IMG/VR virus record: IMGVR_UViG_3300034954_000087
Coordinates: 1-32,117 of that record
Source of the DNA: a virus
Reading direction: 5' to 3' (one strand)
Length of the DNA: 32,117 nucleotides
Shown: positions 15,256 to 21,758 of the stretch, one piece after another
Layout: every line of letters begins with the position of its first letter
Numbering within the stretch: position 1 is the stretch's first letter
The notes under the pieces: model-generated
Told to the model about the DNA's origin: nothing
The model's input: only the letters and a program-made list of their open reading frames with translations
Databases searched by the model: none
Program-made: the position numbers and the translations under genes

Positions 15256-15409
15256 CTTCTTTATTTGGAACGTCATGATGCGTAACGACTTCGTATGTGA
15301 CTTTACTAACGTCCCATTCGAGTTTGTCCATTGCGTCTTGTAATTCGAGAACTAATATCAAAGCGTGACTTAATTTCCTCTTTGCATATTTACTATTTAC
15401 CAACCCCAT
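15218..15409 (-). CDS. Small hypothetical protein (63 aa)
   Basis: A 63-aa protein (starts MGLVNSKYAKRKLSHALILV). A helix (HALILVLELQDAMDKLEW) is followed by a beta-like TYEVVTHHDV and GYIVIRKTRDS. Its start overlaps the upstream 52-aa gene by 17 bases. Not recognised. Confidence 0.55.
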   Translation of the reverse strand: MGLVNSKYAKRKLSHALILVLELQDAMDKLEWDVSKVTYEVVTHHDVPNKEDGYIVIRKTRDS

Positions 15410-15551
15410 AATCGGGTGCCTTTAATTCTAACTTACGAATGTCATCGTGAAGTCGTTTAGTTGCGTGCAATTTTTCAATTGCTGCTTTTGCTTCAGGAGT
15501 TTCTTCCCACTCCCAAGTGTCACTACCGATAGTCTTTGATTTCTTTGTCAT
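15393..15551 (-). CDS. Small hypothetical protein (52 aa)
   Basis: A 52-aa helical, charged protein starting MTKKSKTIGSDTWEWEETPE. It is coupled to the oxygenase gene upstream by an ATGA overlap (15548-15551) and overlaps the next gene by 17 bases. Function unknown; the frame is the only open one across the gap. Confidence 0.55.
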   Translation of the reverse strand: MTKKSKTIGSDTWEWEETPEAKAAIEKLHATKRLHDDIRKLELKAPDYGVGK

Positions 15552-16222
15552 CGATGTTGTCCTGGTTGAGGTTGTCTAGGTTGAGGTTGCTGCCTTTGAG
15601 TTGGCATATGATCAAGGAACAGAGTGAATGAATAACGACCCCACCCATTTTCATAAGCAGCATCAGTATCCATCTTAATAGGATTGACCTGATGACGGTA
15701 CTGTCCAGGAAATAGGATAGCACAGTTGTTAGCAGTTTCAAACTTTACATCAGGAAAATCTGTAAAACTAAATTCACCACCTGTAAACTTTTTAGGTTCT
15801 TTCCAGACCCAGATGCACATTGTAGCAACATCTAGATCTCGATGAGGTTTGTAATAATCTTTATCTTCATAATAAGACACTAGGAATCCAGTCATCTGAG
15901 GAGCAAACTCATTGAAGAAATAGTTTGAGTCATGCTGAAAGACTTTTGGTCCGAAAATACCAGACGTAAATCTGCCAATAGGAGACTTCGCTTGAGTATA
16001 CACATGTTGTAAAAAGAATCCACCATTCTTTTTCATGGATTTGCCACTTGCATTTAGAGCACTGGCAGTTTCATTAGCATCTTCAAAGAAAACTTCTTTG
16101 CTTTTCTGATAAAAATCTAGTTCATCATAAATTAACTGCAACTCTTTATCTGTATACAGATTTTCCACATACACATATGGAAGAGGTGCGTTATACGATG
16201 TAACTTTCGCGTTTGGATTCAT
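15548..16222 (-). CDS. 2OG-Fe(II) oxygenase, prolyl-4-hydroxylase-like (224 aa)
   Basis: A non-heme iron dioxygenase-like protein. The metal triad is visible as H127 and D129 in YKPHRDLDVAT and H177 in GQYRHQVNPI; R196 in GRYSFTLFL is the likely 2-oxoglutarate ligand. GGEFSF (about 151-156) is the conserved strand between them. The C-terminus (about 207-224) is an odd Pro/Gln/Arg-rich tail (QRQQPQPRQPQPGQ). Substrate unknown; in this family it can be protein, small molecule or nucleic acid. It follows the tRNA cluster and precedes the fibre genes. The length is normal and all key residues are present, so it is probably active. Confidence 0.85.
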   Translation of the reverse strand: MNPNAKVTSYNAPLPYVYVENLYTDKELQLIYDELDFYQKSKEVFFEDANETASALNASGKSMKKNGGFFLQHVYTQAKSPIGRFTSGIFGPKVFQHDSNYFFNEFAPQMTGFLVSYYEDKDYYKPHRDLDVATMCIWVWKEPKKFTGGEFSFTDFPDVKFETANNCAILFPGQYRHQVNPIKMDTDAAYENGWGRYSFTLFLDHMPTQRQQPQPRQPQPGQHR

Positions 16223-16257
16223 GATTTGTTCAGAGATACCTATAATAATTTAGGTGA

Positions 16258-16329
16258 CTCCCCAGATAGGATTTGAACCTATGACCAATCGATTAACAGT
16301 CGATAGCTCTGCCGCTGAGCTACTGAGGA
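16258..16329 (-). tRNA. tRNA-Asn (GUU)
   Basis: A 72-base cloverleaf with GTT in the loop CTGTTAA, a seven-pair acceptor stem including one G-U, and a GTTCAAATC T-loop region. CCA is not encoded. Confidence 0.95.
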
Positions 16330-16376
16330 TTGTGAGGGGGCGCTGCTTCTAAATGCAGATCTATTGTACTCCCCCA

Positions 16377-16449
16377 TGGAGAATAGGAGACTCGAACTCC
16401 TGACATCCTGCTTGCAAAGCAGGCGCTCTACCAACTGAGCTAATTCCCC
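16377..16449 (-). tRNA. tRNA-Ala (UGC)
   Basis: A 73-base cloverleaf with TGC in the loop TTTGCAA, a CCTGC/GCAGG anticodon stem, a seven-pair acceptor stem with one G-U, and A73. CCA is not encoded. It lies 47 bases from tRNA-Asn. Confidence 0.95.
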
Positions 16450-16661
16450 TGTGGTAAGTGGGTTTGGGTGGAGGGATTACTTCATACCCTCAAGTTATGG
16501 GAATCGCTAAAGCGAAAATTAGTACATAACAACAATGGTTCCCTTGGTTCGGGTTCACTTCCTTTAGGGAAGGCGAGTACCACCTCTAACCATTTACATT
16601 ACTCCGCCTAATTCCAACAGAGTTATTCAGTCACACCCTATGAGAGATCGTCATCTCTCAA
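16450..16661 (-). other. 212-base non-coding stretch with hairpins between tRNA-Thr and tRNA-Ala
   Basis: No credible open frame on either strand. It holds three short perfect hairpins: 16641-16660 (8-bp stem, TGAGAGAT, four-base loop), 16558-16572 (CTTCC/GGAAG, five-base loop) and 16504-16515 (TCGC/GCGA, four-base loop). TGGTT (about 16535) and AACCA (about 16587) could close a larger fold. It may be a structured RNA, a decayed tRNA gene or only processing spacers in a long tRNA precursor. No T-run follows the hairpins, so they are not typical terminators. Confidence 0.35.
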
Positions 16662-16735
16662 AGCCACACATCGGACTTGAACCGATGACCTACGGTTTAC
16701 AAAACCGTTGCTCTATCCAACTGAGCTAGAGTGGC
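16662..16735 (-). tRNA. tRNA-Thr (UGU)
   Basis: A 74-base cloverleaf with TGT in the loop TTTGTAA, an ACGGT/ACCGT anticodon stem and an ATCGG/CCGAT T-stem. The acceptor stem has one T-T mismatch (pair 6-67). Its first 23 bases are also the end of the small protein gene at 16713-16925. Confidence 0.9.
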
Positions 16736-16925
16736 GTTCCTCTTTTGAGGTTTTGAAGTAGAGTTTATAATACCTCTGCTTCATCTCATCTATTATAGCA
16801 TTATCTTCGTCAAATGCCATATATTTAGTGAGTTGGTAACATCCTTCTAACTCAGAGATAAGTCGAAGAATGTTAACAGATTTACGAGGTAATCCCCCGT
16901 GTGTCCAGTGAGAATGATCATTCAT
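16713..16925 (-). CDS. Small hypothetical protein overlapping tRNA-Thr (70 aa)
   Basis: A 70-aa protein starting MNDHSHWTHGGLPRKSVNIL, helical in the middle (LRLISELEGCYQLTKYMAFD). I chose the ATG at 16925, which overlaps the stop of the upstream gene (ATGA), over an in-frame ATG at 16940. The last residues (HSSSVG) and the TAG stop are read from the first 23 bases of tRNA-Thr. If the tRNA is cut out by RNase P the mRNA loses its stop codon. The natural end may once have been elsewhere. Function unknown. Confidence 0.5.
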   Translation of the reverse strand: MNDHSHWTHGGLPRKSVNILRLISELEGCYQLTKYMAFDEDNAIIDEMKQRYYKLYFKTSKEERHSSSVG

Positions 16926-17101
16926 TGACGAAGAGGCCAAGGACCAAAGTAATCTTCTTTATCTAGTTCCAAATATTGATACAGTGCAATATGTAGATGC
17001 CAGTAACGAAGATACCAATCAGCAATCAAACCATACATCGGAAGTTCGTGATAATCGTTTTCATTCTGATGAAGCATTTGAATCAATTCAGACTTTTCCA
17101 T
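16922..17101 (-). CDS. Small hypothetical protein (59 aa)
   Basis: A 59-aa protein starting MEKSELIQMLHQNENDYHEL and ending DYFGPWPLRQ, rich in Tyr, Leu and Trp; not recognised. It lies downstream of tRNA-Leu and is coupled to the next gene by ATGA. No Shine-Dalgarno site is visible. The start codon lies in the loop of a long-range 12-bp inverted repeat (17050-17120), which might control its translation. Confidence 0.5.
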   Translation of the reverse strand: MEKSELIQMLHQNENDYHELPMYGLIADWYLRYWHLHIALYQYLELDKEDYFGPWPLRQ

Positions 17102-17120
17102 AAAAATAAAAACGATTATC
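17050..17120 (-). repeat. 12-bp perfect inverted repeat around a start codon
   Basis: GATAATCGTTTT at 17050-17061 is the exact reverse complement of AAAACGATTATC at 17109-17120. In the minus-strand mRNA the 5' arm lies in the leader and the 3' arm in codons of the 59-aa gene, with the ATG (17099-17101) in the 47-base loop. It may act as an RNA switch or stability element. Confidence 0.55.
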
Positions 17121-17170
17121 TAACAAAGGGACAACCCGACCAGAGCAAGTTTTAAGTCGTTTCGGGACCA

Positions 17171-17255
17171 TAGGAGCAGGGGGACTTGAACCCCCACGAC
17201 CTTAACGGTCAACAGATTTTAAGTCTGGTGCGTCTACCTATTCCGCCACGCTCCC
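17171..17255 (-). tRNA. tRNA-Leu (UAA)
   Basis: An 85-base class II tRNA with TAA in the loop CTTAAAA, a long variable arm (TGACCGTTAAGGTC region) and a GGGGG/CCCCC T-stem. A G-U pair closes the acceptor stem (1-72) and A73 follows. CCA is not encoded. Its first 18 bases overlap the end of the 54-aa gene. Confidence 0.95.
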
Positions 17256-17402
17256 ATCATAAGTTGGAGGATGAAAGTTACAGTATTCATTGAAAGTAAT
17301 TTTCATTTCTTTCAATGATAGATTACAATGCTCTGCTGCTTTTGGCAAGTTCCACTTAGCAGACCATAACATTTCCATTGCTTGACGTGTTTCAGGTCGC
17401 AT
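17238..17402 (-). CDS. Small HTH-like hypothetical protein overlapping tRNA-Leu (54 aa)
   Basis: A 54-aa protein (starts MRPETRQAMEMLWSAKWNLP). The middle, NLPKAAEHCNLSLKEMKITF (18-37), looks like a helix-turn-helix: A-A-x-x-C-x-L-S followed by a second helix. It could be a small DNA-binding regulator, but the match is by pattern only. It overlaps the upstream gene by 11 bases. Its last codons and TAG stop are the first 18 bases of tRNA-Leu. Confidence 0.55.
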   Translation of the reverse strand: MRPETRQAMEMLWSAKWNLPKAAEHCNLSLKEMKITFNEYCNFHPPTYDGSVAE

Positions 17403-17610
17403 TGTCCTCCATAAATTGTTTTTGAAATTCTTCTACCTGATTTTGAATCTCCTCAGGAATTGGAGAAATTTCGTTTACTGGAACCATCATAGCAGACTTT
17501 CCGTCTGGACGGGTAATTTTCCAACAAACATGTTGCGTTTCAGTAAGATCCATGAGAAAATCAAAATGATCTTCTGCTTGACGTAGCGTAACTCCAATAG
17601 GTCCGATCAT
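17392..17610 (-). CDS. Small hypothetical protein, weakly Phd/YefM-like (72 aa)
   Basis: A 72-aa acidic protein (starts MIGPIGVTLRQAEDHFDFLM). VTLRQAEDHFDFLMDLTE, then VCWKITRPDGK and SAMMVPVNEI, follow the order seen in Phd/YefM antitoxins (helix with a conserved aromatic, beta hairpin, then Val-rich strand and acidic residue). No toxin-like gene is adjacent, so this may be chance or a reused fold. The start is the ATG overlapping the upstream stop (ATGA at 17607-17610); a start 5 codons upstream is less likely. Confidence 0.55.
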   Translation of the reverse strand: MIGPIGVTLRQAEDHFDFLMDLTETQHVCWKITRPDGKSAMMVPVNEISPIPEEIQNQVEEFQKQFMEDNAT

Positions 17611-17801
17611 TGTGCAGCAAAACAATAGGTAATCATATCAGGATCTAGGATATCCTGAATTTCGTTTACAGTTTCAGAAAAACCTTCAGCACCTTCATTA
17701 TCCCATTTCCAGTTTACGGTCTTATCATAACCTTCATCATCCACGATGTTGATTGACCTTCTGGAAAAATTTACGAAGACGTGTGCGAGATTGGTGCTCA
17801 T
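17607..17801 (-). CDS. Small hypothetical protein (64 aa)
   Basis: A 64-aa acidic protein starting MSTNLAHVFVNFSRRSINIV, then DEGYDKTVNWKWDNEGAEGF and a helical FSETVNEIQDIL. Beta-rich then helical; family unknown to me. It is the first gene behind the strong sigma70-like promoter at 17824-17852 and is coupled to the next gene. Confidence 0.6.
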   Translation of the reverse strand: MSTNLAHVFVNFSRRSINIVDDEGYDKTVNWKWDNEGAEGFSETVNEIQDILDPDMITYCFAAQ

Positions 17802-17823
17802 GTGAACTCCTGACTACCTATGT

Positions 17824-17852
17824 AGTATAGCAGGATAGGGCACCCCTGTCAA
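17824..17852 (-). promoter_or_regulatory. Strong sigma70-type promoter of the small-gene/tRNA operon
   Basis: On the minus strand the -35 box is TTGACA (17847-17852), the spacer is 17 bases and the -10 box is TATACT (17824-17829) preceded by TGC (extended -10). It starts right after the gp5 stop and 22 bases before the first small gene. It shares the string CTTGACAGGGGT with the promoter at 3312-3340. It should transcribe the small genes and the tRNA genes together. Confidence 0.75.
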
Positions 17853-17853
17853 G

Positions 17854-20421
17854 TCAATTCAGGAAGATTGATTTACCAGTGATCGTGCAGATGCCTTCAG
17901 CAGAGAGGATCATACCCAGACCCGCTTTTATTGTAACTGCTGTGGTTGCACTCATGAAGATAAAACCAGCAAGAACTTTTACCGTATATGTACCTGTATT
18001 GACAGTAGCAACGTATCCTGTTGCACCACAATTCAATGAATAAGGACCAAGTGGGTTAGCAATAGTATACCTAGGAATAGCATCAGCAGATAAACCAGGT
18101 GTCATAACCGTTTCAACAGAACCACCAACAAATCTACGAATACCAGTCATCGCCTTAGGAAGAGGAGACGGTGGTGTGTTAATCATCTCAACCAAGTGAG
18201 GTGTAACAATTTCGATAGAGTTATCACCACTAAGAATCATCTCTGCTGCTGAGCAAGATTGCTGACTACAGGAGTTCTCAAACATACTACCAGTAATTTT
18301 AGTAGATGTAGATGCTAAGTTTGCTTCAGCACCTTGTAACTCGAACTTAGCACCAACAACGTTTACATCAACATCAGATCCAAACCTGAGAGTATGTTTC
18401 TGAACGTTTTCACTTTTCTTTTCACCTTTTTTATCTACAACTTTCGGAGATCCTTCAGCACCAAGGAAGAAACCACCACCAACTTCAATGTGACAATCTC
18501 CAGTGACTTTAAGGAAGTAATCACCTTCGACATTGACTACCTTATCACCATCAACTGCTGAACATTCATCGCCATGAACTTCTTTTGTTGATGTTCCGTT
18601 GTAAGTTGTGTGATCAGCATACAAAGTTCCATTCTGACCTTTGCCACTGTTCTGCTTCTTCATGTATGCTTGAACTTGCTTCTCCTCTTCTTCAGGATCT
18701 AAACCAGTTCCGCCCTGTTCAGCATTTTTCTTACGAATTTCAGTTCTTGCTTTATGTTCTGCTGCTTCAGCTTGGTTTACCGCAACCGAAGTTGTAGTTG
18801 TTCCACTAGCAGTCTTTTTGATACTTGCTCTCCTACCAGGAGTGCCAACAAACATTTCATAAGAACCATCAATGAATGTCTTTGCGGCAGTCAAATATGG
18901 ATCTGCTTCATTGAAGATACTATCTAACAGACCACCACTATCATTACTACCACCACAAGATCCTCTACTCCTTCCTCTAATTTTATTAATTTCTTCTAAC
19001 TCTTCAGGTGTACAATGTGTTACACCAAAAAGAGGATACCAACCAACAGTATCTTTACCACCGTCAGCAGAACGATTACAACCACTACCAATAAACTTAA
19101 TGAAAAGTGCAATCAAACCAGTGATGCTAGTGATACCCTTCTTAAGAAGATCGGTTCCTGCTTCAAAGATTTCGCTACCTGCTTGCCATGCTTCAATAAT
19201 CTCTTGTGCTTTACCAACACCATCAACGATACCTTTTACTGTATCAACGATCTGAAGAACATTATCAAGAAGTTTCTGAACCTGACAGATAACACTGTCG
19301 ATAGTTGCCTGAACACCCTGAAGAACAAATGCTGCTTTATCAATCAATCCATCTAAGAAACTCTCTACAAAACCAAGAATAGTTCCAACAGGATCATTGA
19401 TAAATCCAATGATTTGAGAATCAATATTACAAAGAGAACTGAGGATTGTAGATACTGCCTGTTGAATGACGGTAAACACAACGAAAGGAGCACCAGTTGC
19501 ACCACCAAGAAGATTAACAAGTTCTAACTGTTCTGCTAAGTTAGCGAGTGATTGACGAATAGCAGAAACAACCTGAGTAAATACAGATCCCAAGAAGTTT
19601 TGGACCTTTGCCATCAATGCTTTTGCAGAGACAATCTTACCAGTGACAACATCCATGAAATCACCATCTTCTGCACGAACCAAAGTTCCTGCATGATCAG
19701 CAAGATCTTCCAGAAGATAAGATAACTTATACTCTAATGTTTTCCAAGGACCACCTACACCATTAGCAGCAGGAATTGGTTTTTCTGGTTGTCTAGGTTT
19801 AGTGGGATTACCACCACTACCAGCTAATCTAGTTCCAATACTTCCTGGTCCAGTTCCACCAAGTTGGGCGGACTCTTGCCCATTAGCACTTTTTTGATTG
19901 GGAAGTACAACTGTGTTGTCTTCTTTTGGTCTGTTATAACCTTCTTCTTTTGTTCTTGCCATGCTGGCGTTAGGTGCGCCAGGATGCATAGTTTGAAGGT
20001 TTACACCCAATCCAGGTTCTACCATCTCACCTGTAAAAGCAAACTGTTTTTTCTCTTTGCTTTCACCAGACTTTTTGATACGCAGAACACCAATGACAAT
20101 AGGCATCTGTGCAGATTCTCCATCCATGAAGAATCCCATGACGATTGCACCAGGTTGTAGTTGACCAGCAGATTCACCTTGCTGATCATTACCAGGTTGT
20201 GATGTGTGCTGCATCACAGTTGCCCAAGGCAGACTCTCTGTAGGAAGATCTGCCGTTGTGCCACCCCTTACGTTTGTATAGTATCCGAGAACTCTAACCT
20301 TGACTCTACCTAAAGCCATAGGGTCTTCGTTATCTTCTACTTCACCAACCCACCAGAAAAATCCGTCTTTACCGACGAAGTTTACTGTAGGTTCATTAAT
20401 AATACCATCAATTGTAGGCAT
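17854..20421 (-). CDS. 5: Baseplate hub / needle protein gp5
   Basis: An 855-aa counterpart of T4 gp5. Residues about 20-115 form the OB-fold (GFFWWVGEVEDNEDPMALGRVKVRVLG, read in two parts; then GAIVMGFFMDGESAQMPIVI). Residues about 125-235 are Pro/Gly/Asn-rich. The middle (about 250-480) is helical and hydrophobic with repeated amphipathic segments. From about 610 the repetitive VHGDECSAVDGDKVVNVEGD and later strands form the C-terminal beta-helix needle. I see no T4-type lysozyme catalytic stretch between OB-fold and needle; the helical insert replaces it. The length exceeds T4 gp5 (575 aa). A late promoter (20445-20452) precedes it. Confidence 0.85.
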   Translation of the reverse strand: MPTIDGIINEPTVNFVGKDGFFWWVGEVEDNEDPMALGRVKVRVLGYYTNVRGGTTADLPTESLPWATVMQHTSQPGNDQQGESAGQLQPGAIVMGFFMDGESAQMPIVIGVLRIKKSGESKEKKQFAFTGEMVEPGLGVNLQTMHPGAPNASMARTKEEGYNRPKEDNTVVLPNQKSANGQESAQLGGTGPGSIGTRLAGSGGNPTKPRQPEKPIPAANGVGGPWKTLEYKLSYLLEDLADHAGTLVRAEDGDFMDVVTGKIVSAKALMAKVQNFLGSVFTQVVSAIRQSLANLAEQLELVNLLGGATGAPFVVFTVIQQAVSTILSSLCNIDSQIIGFINDPVGTILGFVESFLDGLIDKAAFVLQGVQATIDSVICQVQKLLDNVLQIVDTVKGIVDGVGKAQEIIEAWQAGSEIFEAGTDLLKKGITSITGLIALFIKFIGSGCNRSADGGKDTVGWYPLFGVTHCTPEELEEINKIRGRSRGSCGGSNDSGGLLDSIFNEADPYLTAAKTFIDGSYEMFVGTPGRRASIKKTASGTTTTSVAVNQAEAAEHKARTEIRKKNAEQGGTGLDPEEEEKQVQAYMKKQNSGKGQNGTLYADHTTYNGTSTKEVHGDECSAVDGDKVVNVEGDYFLKVTGDCHIEVGGGFFLGAEGSPKVVDKKGEKKSENVQKHTLRFGSDVDVNVVGAKFELQGAEANLASTSTKITGSMFENSCSQQSCSAAEMILSGDNSIEIVTPHLVEMINTPPSPLPKAMTGIRRFVGGSVETVMTPGLSADAIPRYTIANPLGPYSLNCGATGYVATVNTGTYTVKVLAGFIFMSATTAVTIKAGLGMILSAEGICTITGKSIFLN

Positions 20422-20443
20422 CTTATACTTTAATCCTTACGAT

Positions 20444-21115
20444 TTATTTATTAAGGTATCCATTTTCCTCTAACCATTCACGGGTCATAGGTGTTGGTTC
20501 GTAATCAGTCCACATAGTTTTACGAGCACAAGATTCAAGTGCTTCTTGAGTCATATTCTCAGTTTTACCTGCCCAAGTTGCCTCTGCTTCCCATGGTTGT
20601 GCATGAGGTGGATATGTGCGCTTGACCAATTCTTTCCAGATCATAGGAACATCTTCTTCATTCCTAATGATTGCAATCATATTATTCTTAATAGTTCCTG
20701 CCATACAGTCTTGAGCGGCGTGCCATCCCTCATGTCTTACAACACTCATAAGAACATGTGGACGATGCACATATGTTCTATTGAGATAGAAGTGATTACT
20801 GACAGTATGATATACACCACGATGTCCTGCTGGAAAATACTTCTCATCAGCAAGATGAACATCTACACCAATCTGTGTAAAAGCAACCATGATTTTATCA
20901 AATTCATCGGAAACATAATCCCAATCAGAGTCGGGAAATGCTGCACGAAGATCACCTGAAGAATAAATTCTTTCTACTCCATCTGTACATTCTTTGAGCA
21001 ACATACAACCCATAGCATCCATGGTATAGTATCCTTTTGTAGGTTCTGCATTGACTGACATACCATGTGCCATGCCAAACATCAGTCCTGCAAAAATTGC
21101 ATTCCTAAGTTTCAT
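20444..21115 (-). CDS. Secreted HExxH metalloprotease-like protein (223 aa)
   Basis: A 223-aa protein with a signal peptide (basic MKLRNAIF, hydrophobic AGLMFGMAHGMSV, likely cleavage after NAE at about 24). The zinc motif HEGWH (128-132) stands in VVRHEGWHAAQDC; the third ligand could be E176 or E178 (PWEAEATWAG). There are several Cys residues (32, 38, 137 and one near 197), which fits an exported, disulfide-bonded protein. It would act in the periplasm or at the cell surface; the substrate is unknown. The start overlaps the stop of the upstream oxygenase-like gene (ATGA) and it precedes gp5. Metallopeptidases of this kind occur in cyanophages, but none has a role I can name. Confidence 0.7.
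   Translation of the reverse strand: MKLRNAIFAGLMFGMAHGMSVNAEPTKGYYTMDAMGCMLLKECTDGVERIYSSGDLRAAFPDSDWDYVSDEFDKIMVAFTQIGVDVHLADEKYFPAGHRGVYHTVSNHFYLNRTYVHRPHVLMSVVRHEGWHAAQDCMAGTIKNNMIAIIRNEEDVPMIWKELVKRTYPPHAQPWEAEATWAGKTENMTQEALESCARKTMWTDYEPTPMTREWLEENGYLNK
20445..20452 (-). promoter_or_regulatory. T4-type late promoter variant (AATAAATA) for gp5
   Basis: AATAAATA (7 of 8 matches) on the minus strand, overlapping the metalloprotease stop and 23 bases before the gp5 start. Confidence 0.6.
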
Positions 21116-21660
21116 CGATTTGCTCCTGAAAAATACGCTTTAGTTTCTGGTTCACCCATAATATTGAAGGATACGATTACTCGTTCTTTATCACTTTTAT
21201 TCATCGGACCTTCGTGAAGAAGATATGAAGGGAAGATAACTAAATCTCCTTCTTTCACAAAAGGTTGATATTCCATTAAATCTCCAGTTGCAGGATCATT
21301 AAACGGTGAGTAAAATTTTGTCGCTTCGTGTAGATTTGAATCGAATTCAACATATAATACTGCTGAAAAACCTACTGCACCGTGTTGATGAACGGGATGA
21401 TGATCATACTTTCTTGCTCTTTCACACCAGGCGTTTGATATAACTACTGGACATGGATAAGTTTGTTGAAAGTCTGCAACTTCTTCACTTACACAGTCAC
21501 TCAGTTCATCCAAATATGGAGGGACTTCGATGTCTCTTTTATAAGACATGAAGTCAGTATACTCTCCATTAGGGAGTTTGTCAACTAAAGTTTTTTTACG
21601 ATTTTTCCAGTCCCTAATTGAATAGTGTAATAAAGGAACTTCAAAAATAGGAAACAGCAT
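21112..21660 (-). CDS. 2OG-Fe(II) oxygenase-like protein (182 aa)
   Basis: A double-stranded beta-helix protein like the TIGR02466 group. Candidate ligands are H91 and H93 in HQHGAVGFSAVLYVEF and H149 in SYLLHEGPMN; the Arg in KERVIVSFNI (about 159) fits the 2-oxoglutarate contact. The GDLVIFPSYLLHEG strand (about 137-150) is characteristic. The substrate is unknown. It lies between tRNA-Val and the metalloprotease and is coupled to the latter. Confidence 0.75.
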   Translation of the reverse strand: MLFPIFEVPLLHYSIRDWKNRKKTLVDKLPNGEYTDFMSYKRDIEVPPYLDELSDCVSEEVADFQQTYPCPVVISNAWCERARKYDHHPVHQHGAVGFSAVLYVEFDSNLHEATKFYSPFNDPATGDLMEYQPFVKEGDLVIFPSYLLHEGPMNKSDKERVIVSFNIMGEPETKAYFSGANR

Positions 21661-21673
21661 AGTACTTATATAA

Positions 21674-21745
21674 TGGGCGAAGAGGGGATCGAACCCCCGA
21701 CCGACTCGGTGTAAACGAGTAGCTCTACCGCTGAGCTATTCGCCC
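21674..21745 (-). tRNA. tRNA-Val (UAC)
   Basis: A 72-base cloverleaf with TAC in the loop TTTACAC, an ACTCG/CGAGT anticodon stem and a GGGCGAA/TTCGCCC acceptor stem (perfect), then A73. CCA is not encoded. It lies 13 bases after the CpeT-like gene. Confidence 0.95.
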
Positions 21746-21758
21746 GATGAAAGAGGAT

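Noticed and set aside
16641-16660. 8-bp hairpin as an intrinsic terminator
   Set aside because: No T-run follows on either strand, and terminating here would cut the tRNA transcript.
17392-17801. Toxin-antitoxin pair
   Set aside because: The 64-aa neighbour shows no toxin-like features, so only a weak antitoxin-like pattern remains.
17854-20421. T4-type lysozyme domain in gp5
   Set aside because: No lysozyme-like catalytic stretch is visible between the OB-fold and the needle; the region is an unrelated helical insert.
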